From NCBI RefSeq assembly GCF_947501785.1, contig NZ_CANMXB010000001.1:3724501-3788500 (forward strand): a stretch of 64,000 bases of DNA. The letters are read 5' to 3'. Under the pieces are notes generated by a model. The model made no database searches. It was given only the letters and a program-made list of their open reading frames with translations, and was not told the DNA's origin. The translations under genes and the position numbers were made by a program. This stretch comes from an uncultured Litoreibacter sp. (lineage in GTDB: Bacteria > Pseudomonadota > Alphaproteobacteria > Rhodobacterales > Rhodobacteraceae). Positions 1-6,849 of this stretch are shown piece after piece (position 1 is the stretch's first letter; the number at the start of each line of letters is the position of its first letter).

Positions 1-192
1 CGCCGGGCGCTTGCCGGGGTTGACGCGGTGGACCGCCGGAAGCGACCAATGCGCGAGCGCGGTGTCCGTCTTGTCCTTGATGATCAGTGAGGCATCGCCG
101 AAGGTGACCGCCACGTCGCGCCTTTGGGTCTCGCTGCTTTCGCGCCAGATGCCGATGGATTCCAGTCTGTCGTAGTCTTTGAGCGCCGTCAT
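1..192 (-). CDS. Conserved hypothetical protein, N-terminal part (cut by window edge)
   Basis: An open frame reads leftward from an ATG at 192 and leaves the window after 64 codons. The visible protein begins MTALKDYDRLESIGIWRES and continues with a stretch predicted to be beta-rich (VAVTFGDASLIIKDKTD, then LAHWSLPAVHRVNPGKRPA). I recall this N-terminus as a conserved Rhodobacteraceae protein of unknown function that has a membrane segment further on, but that part is not visible here. The ribosome binding site is weak. It is divergent from nothing and head-to-tail with the acyl-CoA synthetase to its right, with a hairpin repeat between them. No function is proposed. Confidence 0.6.
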   Translation of the reverse strand, partial: MTALKDYDRLESIGIWRESSETQRRDVAVTFGDASLIIKDKTDTALAHWSLPAVHRVNPGKRPA

Positions 193-309
193 TTTGTGCG
201 GCTTGCCTGTTTTACTTGTTATTGGAGCAGCCTAACGGGGAATGGGCGGCGGCTCAATTATATTGTGTGCTGCGCACGCGTGACGTTTTTGCGTTCGCCA
301 CGCAGGCTA

Positions 310-361
310 TATGGGGGCGCTGCCCCCAAACCCCCGAGGTATTTTTGAAACAATGATGGGG
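310..361. repeat. Hairpin repeat, copy 1 of a 40-bp identical element
   Basis: A hairpin (TGGGGGC, loop GCT, GCCCCCA at 312-328) runs into a segment ending in a T-rich tract and AATGATGGGG. Bases 322-361 are identical over 40 bp to 26766-26805. It sits directly after the stop codon of the minus-strand acyl-CoA synthetase, so it probably ends transcription. The type is familiar as a dispersed intergenic element in Rhodobacteraceae genomes. Confidence 0.75.
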
Positions 362-1987
362 TCAGAGGGTTTTGGCCTGCGTCCGCAGCTCGAATTTCTG
401 GATTTTGCCGGTAGAGGTTTTGGGAAGCTCCAGAAAGACCACCTGTTTGGGGGTTTTGAAGCCCGCCAGCTGCGCGCGGGCGTGATCGATCAGGGCTTGG
501 GCGTCTTCTTTGGCGCCGTCTTTGAGTTCCACAAAGGCGCAGGGGACTTCGCCCCATTTGTCATCTGGTTTGGCGACCACGGCGCAGAGGTTCACGTCGG
601 GGTGGGACATCAGCACGCCCTCGACCTCCACGCTTGAGATGTTCTCGCCGCCTGAAATGATGATGTCCTTGGCGCGGTCGGCGATCTGAATGTAGCTGTC
701 GGGGTGCTGGAAGGCGATGTCGCCGGAATGGAAATGCCCGCCCTCGAATGCCTCGGCGGTGGCGTCGGGGTTTTTGAAATAGCCTTTCATCACCGCATTG
801 CCGCGCATGACAATTTCGCCCTGAGTCTGCTTGTCCATGGGGACCTGGCTGTTCTTCTCATCCACCACGGTGACATATTCCATCATCGGGAAGGCCACGC
901 CCTGGCGGGCCTTGATGGCGGATTTTTCATCCTGGCTTTGCGCGTCCCAGTCGCTGTCCCAGACGCATTCGGTGACATGGCCGTAGGTTTCCGTCAGCCC
1001 GTAAACCTGCGTGACGTTGAAGCCCAAGGTTTCGATCTTGGCCAGCGTCGCGGGGGCGGGGGGGGCGCCTGCGGTGAAGACCTCGACCGTGTGGTCGAAG
1101 GGTTTGCGGGCAGTTTCCGGCGCGTTGACGATCATGTTGAGCACAATCGGCGCGCCGCCAAAATGGGTGACGCCTTCATCCGCGATGGCGGTGTAGATGG
1201 CTTCGGGTGTGATGTCGCGGCAGCAATGCACGGTGCCGCCAAGCACCGGCATCATCCAGCTGTGGTTCCAGCCGTTGCAGTGGAACAGCGGCACGATGGC
1301 CAGAAAGCGCGGGTGCAGCTGCATGCGCCACGAAATGACCGTGCCCATCGTCATCAGATAGGCGCCGCGGTGGTGGTAGACGACGCCTTTGGGCCGGCCG
1401 GTGGTGCCGGAGGTGTAGTTGAGGCTGAGGCTTTCCCATTCGTCCATGGGCATCAGCCAATGGAACGCCGGGTCGCCGCCTTTCAGCACGTCCTCATATT
1501 CGGGGAACCGGCCGGTGGCGGGGTAGTCGGCCTGCGGGTCGGCGACTTCGATGATTTCGGGGCCGTCGCCGTCGCAGGCGTCCTTGGCGGCCTCGGCCAG
1601 CGGCAGGAATTGCGTGTCACACAGCACAATCTTGGCCTCGCCGTGATCGAAGATGTAGGCGACCGTGCCGGTGTCCAGCCGCGTGTTGATCGTGTTGAGC
1701 ACCGCGCCGCAGGCGGGCACGCCGAAATGGGCCTCTGCCTGCGCGGGCAGGTTGGGGATCAGGGTGGCGACCACGTCGCCCGGCTTGATGCCGCGCTGGT
1801 GCAGGGCGGAGGCCAGCTGCGACACCCGCGCGTGGTATTGCGCGTACGTGTAGCGGCGGGCCCCGTAGACCAGCGCTTCTTTGTTGGGGAACACCGTTTT
1901 GGCGCGGTTGAGGTGGCTCAGCGGCGTCAGCGGCACGTAATTCGCGGCGCGTTTTTCGAGACCCGTCTCGTCTGACATCCAACCCAT
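362..1987 (-). CDS. Acyl-CoA synthetase (AMP-binding family)
   Basis: A 541-residue adenylate-forming ligase that would activate a carboxylic acid to its CoA thioester through an acyl-AMP intermediate in the cytoplasm. The ATP loop YTSGTTGRPKG lies at about residues 191-201. The VYGLTET motif, the GDI motif, the DRAKDIIISGGENIS hinge and the C-terminal TSTGKIQKFELR lysine motif are all intact. The start at 1987 is chosen because GGGAGAG stands just upstream; an in-frame ATG at 1978 is also possible, while extension to 2044 lacks a binding site. It resembles the medium/long-chain or aromatic acyl-CoA ligases common in Roseobacters. The substrate cannot be read from sequence. A DMT exporter is divergent at 2071. 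Confidence 0.9.
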   Translation of the reverse strand: MGWMSDETGLEKRAANYVPLTPLSHLNRAKTVFPNKEALVYGARRYTYAQYHARVSQLASALHQRGIKPGDVVATLIPNLPAQAEAHFGVPACGAVLNTINTRLDTGTVAYIFDHGEAKIVLCDTQFLPLAEAAKDACDGDGPEIIEVADPQADYPATGRFPEYEDVLKGGDPAFHWLMPMDEWESLSLNYTSGTTGRPKGVVYHHRGAYLMTMGTVISWRMQLHPRFLAIVPLFHCNGWNHSWMMPVLGGTVHCCRDITPEAIYTAIADEGVTHFGGAPIVLNMIVNAPETARKPFDHTVEVFTAGAPPAPATLAKIETLGFNVTQVYGLTETYGHVTECVWDSDWDAQSQDEKSAIKARQGVAFPMMEYVTVVDEKNSQVPMDKQTQGEIVMRGNAVMKGYFKNPDATAEAFEGGHFHSGDIAFQHPDSYIQIADRAKDIIISGGENISSVEVEGVLMSHPDVNLCAVVAKPDDKWGEVPCAFVELKDGAKEDAQALIDHARAQLAGFKTPKQVVFLELPKTSTGKIQKFELRTQAKTL

Positions 1988-2070
1988 TTCAGCTCTCCCA
2001 AACTGTAATTTGATGGACACGGATACTGGACAAATGTCAGACATTTGGAAAGAGGGAAAACGAGGATTTC

Positions 2071-2982
2071 ATGGCAGCATCACGCACCACCCAGGCGGCG
2101 TTGTTTTCGGTGACCGGCATGGCGCTGATCGGGTTCATCGACAATTTTGTGCGGGTGATGGCGCAGGATATCGGGTTGTGGCAGTTCCATTTGGCGCGCT
2201 CCTGCTTTGTGCTGGCGATGATGGTGCCACTGGCCTTGGCAATGGGGTGGCAGGTGCGGCCCCTGCGCTTTTGGGCGGTTGCGGTGCGCAGCTTTTTCAT
2301 TGCCACGTCCATGGTGCTCTATTTCGGCGCGGTGGCGGTGCTGCCGATTGCACAGGTGGGGGCGGGTCTGTTCACTGCGCCGATTTTCATTCTGGTGTTT
2401 TCGGCGCTGTTTTTCGGGCTGTCGGTTGGCAAGTGGCGCATCTTTGCGGTGATGCTTGGCTTTGCGGGCGTGCTGGTGCTGCTGAGGCCGGAAGCGGGCG
2501 CGTTCAGCGCCTTTTCCCTGATCCCGGTGCTGGCGGGGGCGCTTTACGGGTTCGGGTCGGTCTGCACCCGGCAATATTGCGAGGGCGAGGGAACGATTGC
2601 CCTGTTAACCGGCTTCTTTGTGGTGTTGGGGCTGTGGGGCACGTTGGGGCTGATCTGGTTTGCGGCGACGGGCCAGGTGACCGACCCCGCGCGCGACGGC
2701 TTTTTTGGCACGGGCTGGCAGCCTTGGGTGGCATCGTCGGTGTTCTGGACGGCGGCGCAAGGGATTGTCTCGGTTGTTGCCATTGGCTGCATCACCCGCG
2801 CCTACCAGATCGGGGAGGCCAGCCGCGTGGCGGTGTTTGAGTATTCTTTTCTGATCTTTGCGGGCTTTTGGTCCTACATCTTGTTCAATGAGCTGCCGGA
2901 CGCTTTGGGCCTGCTCGGCATTGCGTTGATTATTGCCGCCGGTGTGGTCATCATCCTGCGCAGCGGGCAGGAGAGCACATGA
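2071..2982 (+). CDS. DMT-superfamily (EamA) transporter
   Basis: A 303-residue inner-membrane protein with about ten hydrophobic helices and the two-fold EamA repeat, from LFSVTGMALIGFIDNFVR to LGLLGIALIIAAGVVIIL. EamA proteins usually export small metabolites, amino acids or drugs; the substrate is unknown. A GAGG site precedes the ATG. Its stop overlaps the next start (ATGA), so it is probably translated together with the sulfotransferase gene. Confidence 0.88.
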   Translation: MAASRTTQAALFSVTGMALIGFIDNFVRVMAQDIGLWQFHLARSCFVLAMMVPLALAMGWQVRPLRFWAVAVRSFFIATSMVLYFGAVAVLPIAQVGAGLFTAPIFILVFSALFFGLSVGKWRIFAVMLGFAGVLVLLRPEAGAFSAFSLIPVLAGALYGFGSVCTRQYCEGEGTIALLTGFFVVLGLWGTLGLIWFAATGQVTDPARDGFFGTGWQPWVASSVFWTAAQGIVSVVAIGCITRAYQIGEASRVAVFEYSFLIFAGFWSYILFNELPDALGLLGIALIIAAGVVIILRSGQEST

Positions 2983-3629
2983 TTTATTCACCCAAACACG
3001 GCTACATCTTCATCCACATCCCCAAGACGGGCGGGACCTCCATGGCATTGGCGCTGGAAAACCGCGCCGCCAAGGACGATGTGATGCTGGGCGACACGCC
3101 GAAGGCCATTAAGCGGCGCACGCGGGTGAAAGACGTGGCGGCGGCGGGGCGGCTTTGGAAACATTCGACCCTGTTTGACATTGACGGGCTGGTGACGCGC
3201 GAACAGGTCGCCGCCAGCAAGGTTTTCTGCATGGTGCGTAACCCGTGGGACCGCGTTGTCAGCTACTACCACTGGCTGCAAACCCAGAATTTCTACCACG
3301 AGGCGGTGCGCATCGCCAAAACGTCTGATTTCAGCGAATTCCTGAACCACGACCACACCAAGGCGACCTTCAAGGCCAACCCCTATGGCCGATACGTGAC
3401 CGGCGCGGACGGCAGGGAACAGTGCGACCTGTTCGTGCGGCTGGAGCATCTGGACGAGGACCTGCCAAAGCTGGAGGCGCTGATTGGCCTGAAGCTGCAG
3501 CCCTTCCCGCATGAGAACAGCTCGGAGCGGGGCGCGGCCTATCAAGGCTATTACGGGCTGTCGGACAAACGGCTGGTGTCGCAGCTGGCGGCGGAAGACA
3601 TCGAACGGTTCGGCTACAGCTTCGATTGA
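2979..3629 (+). CDS. Sulfotransferase family protein
   Basis: A 216-residue protein with the PAPS-binding 5'-phosphosulfate loop near the N-terminus (FIHIPKTGGTSM, residues 10-21) and the 3'-phosphate motif VRNPWDRVVSYYHW around residue 86. The family moves a sulfuryl group from PAPS onto a sugar, lipid or small-molecule hydroxyl. The acceptor is unknown. It overlaps the upstream transporter by 4 nt, so an exported sulfated product is conceivable, though this is only inference from gene order. Confidence 0.85.
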   Translation: MIYSPKHGYIFIHIPKTGGTSMALALENRAAKDDVMLGDTPKAIKRRTRVKDVAAAGRLWKHSTLFDIDGLVTREQVAASKVFCMVRNPWDRVVSYYHWLQTQNFYHEAVRIAKTSDFSEFLNHDHTKATFKANPYGRYVTGADGREQCDLFVRLEHLDEDLPKLEALIGLKLQPFPHENSSERGAAYQGYYGLSDKRLVSQLAAEDIERFGYSFD

Positions 3630-3745
3630 GTCATTGTTCTCAATCTGGACACAATTCGCCCCGAAATGACCACTTTGCCGCCGAACGAGCGGCCAGTTCC
3701 CAACGCATCCTCACCTCAATCGAACGTAAACGACAGGTGGGACTG

Positions 3746-4363
3746 ATGTTTTTCAAATCGAAAGCCAAGGCCGCAAAGGCCGCCGCACCGCTGGTGCTGA
3801 ACGTGGCCCCGGCTCCGGGGTTCTTTGCCGGGACCGAGGTGGCGACGCGCTACGCCTGGACCAAGGTAGAAGACCTCAAGGTTGGCGACACGGTGCTGAC
3901 CGCCCAAAATGGCGAGCAGGACATCGTGCGGATCGAAACCGGTGAATTGAACGTGTCGGCCCACGCGGCGGCGGCGGGGCAGTGGCCTTTGCTGGTGCCC
4001 GAAGGCGCGCTGGGAAACGAAAAGGCGATGATGGTGTCACCGGGCATGCGGGTGGTGATCGAGGATGACGCGGCCGAGGCGCTGTTTGGGCAAAGCTGTG
4101 TGGCAGTTCAGGCCGAAGCGCTCATCGGATATAATGGTATCGCGCGTGCACGGGTCTCTGGCCCGATGGCGCATGTCACTTTGGTTTTTGCTGACCCGCA
4201 ATGCGTGGTGGCCGGGGGCGGGCTGTTCTTTGACCTTCCCGACGCCCGCGGCGTGAGCAACTTCTTACCGCTGGACGAGCGGCAATCCCGCCAGCTGGTC
4301 AGCCGCATGTCGAACGCCGAGCGCAAGCAGCGCGGGCCGACGCCAAAGGCGGCTTGGATATAA
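3746..4363 (+). CDS. Hint-domain protein, nucleophile cysteine absent
   Basis: A 205-residue protein. After a Lys/Ala-rich start, residues 23-55 follow the Hint_2 pattern (GFFAGTEVATRYAWTKVEDL, then VGDTVLTAQNG), typical of Roseobacter Hint proteins. The family usually starts this motif with Cys (CF.xGT), but here a Gly stands in that place, so self-splicing or cleavage is unlikely. The start at 3746 is chosen because AGGTGG lies 6 nt upstream and the longer in-frame extension to 3626 has no binding site. A rho-independent terminator follows at 4405. Confidence 0.7.
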   Translation: MFFKSKAKAAKAAAPLVLNVAPAPGFFAGTEVATRYAWTKVEDLKVGDTVLTAQNGEQDIVRIETGELNVSAHAAAAGQWPLLVPEGALGNEKAMMVSPGMRVVIEDDAAEALFGQSCVAVQAEALIGYNGIARARVSGPMAHVTLVFADPQCVVAGGGLFFDLPDARGVSNFLPLDERQSRQLVSRMSNAERKQRGPTPKAAWI

Positions 4364-4404
4364 CCCTCCTGAGACGTCCTCCTCCAATGACGGTTTCCAA
4401 ATGA

Positions 4405-4440
4405 AAAGGCCCGCTCAGTCCGAGCGGGCCTTTCTTTCGT
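4405..4440 (+). terminator. Rho-independent terminator
   Basis: A 12-bp perfect stem (AAAGGCCCGCTC at 4405-4416 with GAGCGGGCCTTT at 4422-4433) has a 5-nt loop and T-rich sequence on the right. It lies between the convergent Hint gene and the metallo-hydrolase gene. The A-tract on the left lets it work in both directions. Confidence 0.85.
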
Positions 4441-4466
4441 GTCCCGGTTGGCTACGCGGAGATCTC

Positions 4467-5378
4467 TTAGAGCAGCTGGTAGCTATGCGGCACGTAGCGG
4501 TAGCCGCCCTCGCCGCGTGTTTCGATAAAGCCCATGCCGGGGAAGGGCATGTGGTAGCCGATGATCGGGAAGCGGTCCGCGGCGGCCATGTCCATCAGCT
4601 TTTTGCGGCTGGCGGCGGCCGCGGCCTTGTCCATGTCGAACCGCACTTCCCATTCGGGGTAGGCCACGGACCAGACGTAGTGGTTGGCCAGATCAGCCAT
4701 CAAGAACAGCTGCTTTCCACCGCTTTCGAGCATATAACCCATATGGCCCGGGGTGTGGCCGAACGCGTCCACGGCGGTGACCCCGCCGCGCACGTCCTGG
4801 CCGGGGCTGAGGAAGGTCATCTTTTCCGCCAGCGGGCGGACTTTGGCCTCGAAGTTTTCGTTCTCCGCCTTGGCCCAGGCGTCGAATTCCACCTGGCCGG
4901 TCAGATAGGCGGCGCCCGCAAAGGTCTCTGCGCCGCCTTCGTCGCTTAGACCGCCAATGTGGTCGCCATGCATGTGGGTGATGACCACGTGGGTGACGTC
5001 GGATGCGGCGTAGCCCGCGGCCTCAAGCGCCTTGGTGGTGCCAGCGGGGTTCAGGCCTGTGTCGAACAAGATCACCTCCGACCCGGTGTTGACCACGGTC
5101 GGGGTAAAGAAGAACTGCGCGGCGTCGGTGGGCAGGAAGTTGGCGGCGCTGACCTCGTTGAAAGTGGCGTCATCCACGTTCAGCCCGAAGATCTTGTGCG
5201 GGTCCTCCACGCTGCGGCTGCCGACCAGCAAGGTGGTGACCTTGAAGTCGCCGAGCGTGAAGTCGCGGTGGGTCGGCATGGTCGTTGCCGCATGGCCGTC
5301 GGCCAGCGTGACGGTGGGGACGGCGGCCATCGGCAGGGCGGCCCCCGCAAGAAGGGTTTGGCGGCGGGTGAGTTTCAT
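4467..5378 (-). CDS. Secreted MBL-fold metallo-hydrolase
   Basis: A 303-residue metallo-beta-lactamase-fold hydrolase. It starts with a Tat-like signal (MKLTRRQTLLAGAALPMAAV, cleavage probably near ADGHA), so it is expected in the periplasm. The metal site THMHGDHIGGL, a downstream GHTPGHMGY histidine and an aspartate (LMADLANH) give the binuclear zinc ligands. Substrates in this large family range from lactones to phosphoesters and cannot be assigned. The start at 5378 is preferred over 5405 because the signal peptide begins there and AAAGG lies upstream. It is divergent from the lipoprotein gene at 5575. Confidence 0.85.
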   Translation of the reverse strand: MKLTRRQTLLAGAALPMAAVPTVTLADGHAATTMPTHRDFTLGDFKVTTLLVGSRSVEDPHKIFGLNVDDATFNEVSAANFLPTDAAQFFFTPTVVNTGSEVILFDTGLNPAGTTKALEAAGYAASDVTHVVITHMHGDHIGGLSDEGGAETFAGAAYLTGQVEFDAWAKAENENFEAKVRPLAEKMTFLSPGQDVRGGVTAVDAFGHTPGHMGYMLESGGKQLFLMADLANHYVWSVAYPEWEVRFDMDKAAAAASRKKLMDMAAADRFPIIGYHMPFPGMGFIETRGEGGYRYVPHSYQLL

Positions 5379-5574
5379 GGGGTGAACCTTTCTGTTGAGC
5401 AGCATTGGGTAGAAAATAGGGCAAGATGACGCTGCGGCAACTCAAGCTGCCGTGAACGGGGTGCTGCATCGGGTGCGCCCGGGCGTTCGGGGCGGGGCTG
5501 ATTTGCATGGAATCGGTTTGTTGGGTACGCTTGCCTGCATATTTTGACGAAGAGATTTGATTTAGGAGATTGTG

Positions 5575-6426
5575 ATGCTGAGCGCGCTCAGACCAAAGGC
5601 TCTCGCCGTTTTTATGGTGTTGCTGGGGGCCTGCACGGACCCTTTGTCACAAGAAACGGGCGAAGAATTCCAAAGCCTTGCAAATGCAGCGGCGTCTTTC
5701 GTAGGAGCCCCCGGAGAGTTGCAACGCAAAGCCTTGCGCGGCGCGCGGGAGCACCAGAACGTCTGCAACTATCTGAACGGCAGACCCTACGCGCTGGGCG
5801 AGGATCGCACCAAAATCAACGTGTCCAAGCTGGCGGCGGAACAGGAAGCGGCGGGCAAAGCGCTCAAAAGCTACGTCGAGGCGCTGGTAGACGCGTCGCG
5901 TGGCGGCAGCATCAGCAAGCTGGACGAGGCCAAAGAGAAATTCCAGTCCGGCGCAGGCGATCTGTTGAAGGCCGCGAATGTGTCCTCGCTGAAGGCAGGT
6001 GTCATTTCCGCTGGCGTCGCCTTGGCCGTCCGGGCAGGGGAATCGCGCAGGCAGCAAAAGATCAGGGACGTGATGTGGAGCAACGTCGACACATTGGCCC
6101 GGTTGGAAATTTTGCTGTCAGACGATCTCAGCCGCGTCACCCGCGAAACGGAAGCGGCCGTTGCCGCCTGGGACCGCGCCACCAGATGCGTGCTGCGCGC
6201 CAATAGAAGCCGCTCCGACGCCATCCCGCGGCTTCAGGATTACGACCAGCAACGGTTGGAAATGTCCAAATTGCTTGGCGCGGTGCGCAACGCCCCGGCG
6301 GCAGTGAAGAAGCTGCGCTTTGCGCATCTGATCGCCGCCAAAAGCCCGGAGAGTTTCGAGGACACAATCAAGGACGTGGTTGAGGTCCTGCAAGAGCTCG
6401 ACGCGATACGCGATGCGGTCAATTAG
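5575..6426 (+). CDS. Putative lipoprotein of unknown function
   Basis: A 283-residue protein with a clear lipoprotein signal: a basic/hydrophobic start and the lipobox LLGAC, after which Cys-20 or so would be lipidated. Asp follows at C+2 or so (CTD), but in alphaproteobacteria this does not settle inner or outer membrane location. The rest is rich in charged heptad-like helices (about residues 70-110 and 170-270) and has no domain I recognise. GTG at 5572 is adjacent, but ATG at 5575 sits better after GGAGA. It is followed 18 nt later by a small helical protein and the two share one terminator, suggesting a functional pair. Confidence 0.7.
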   Translation: MLSALRPKALAVFMVLLGACTDPLSQETGEEFQSLANAAASFVGAPGELQRKALRGAREHQNVCNYLNGRPYALGEDRTKINVSKLAAEQEAAGKALKSYVEALVDASRGGSISKLDEAKEKFQSGAGDLLKAANVSSLKAGVISAGVALAVRAGESRRQQKIRDVMWSNVDTLARLEILLSDDLSRVTRETEAAVAAWDRATRCVLRANRSRSDAIPRLQDYDQQRLEMSKLLGAVRNAPAAVKKLRFAHLIAAKSPESFEDTIKDVVEVLQELDAIRDAVN

Positions 6427-6444
6427 CAGTGAGGGAGTGAGGAT

Positions 6445-6789
6445 ATGCCAGCTACCAACGTCAATTATGGGCTTGCAAAGAACCGGCTGAAGAACGCGTT
6501 GGGTGACTTGCTGCTGATCCAGTTGAAAACCGACAACCTGACCGCGGCCGACAAGAAGGCGTTGGAGGCGTCTATCGACGCTTTGGATGCCGAATATCTT
6601 GGGATCATTCGCAAGCAGATGCAGGACGAAGACGATGATGGGTCGCCCTACGCCAGGGTCACCCAGAAATTCAAGCAGGCGGAGGCCGACCTGACGAAGA
6701 TCAAGGAGGATCGCCAAAGGTTGGCAAATGCCCTTGTGTCCGTGTCGAAAATTCTGGGGTCGATTACCAAGGTGCTTAGCTTGATTTAG
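6445..6789 (+). CDS. Small helical protein of unknown function
   Basis: A 114-residue protein, mostly charged helix, with a likely coiled coil from about residues 70-95 and a C-terminal hydrophobic heptad-like segment (LVSVSKILGSITKVLSLI). It has no signal peptide and no domain I recognise. GAGG at 6433 region precedes the ATG. It follows the lipoprotein gene by 18 nt and is closed by a strong terminator, so the two are likely one transcript. It may be a cytoplasmic or membrane-associated partner of that protein; this is inference only. Confidence 0.65.
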   Translation: MPATNVNYGLAKNRLKNALGDLLLIQLKTDNLTAADKKALEASIDALDAEYLGIIRKQMQDEDDDGSPYARVTQKFKQAEADLTKIKEDRQRLANALVSVSKILGSITKVLSLI

Positions 6790-6798
6790 GCCCCAAAG

Positions 6799-6835
6799 AA
6801 AAAGGCCCGCACCGTTATGGGCGGGCCTTTTTCAA
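6799..6835 (+). terminator. Rho-independent terminator
   Basis: A 12-bp stem (AAAAAGGCCCGC at 6799-6810 with GCGGGCCTTTTT at 6821-6832) encloses a 10-nt loop. T-tract and A-tract on the two sides allow bidirectional termination between the convergent small-protein gene and fadJ. It shares the GGCCCGC core with the terminator at 4405. Confidence 0.85.
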
Positions 6836-6849
6836 GCTATGTTAGTGAC

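Noticed and set aside
704-1975. Long plus-strand frame opposite the acyl-CoA synthetase
   Set aside because: It mirrors the GC-rich third positions of the true minus-strand gene, has Gly/His/Val-rich composition and no known motif.
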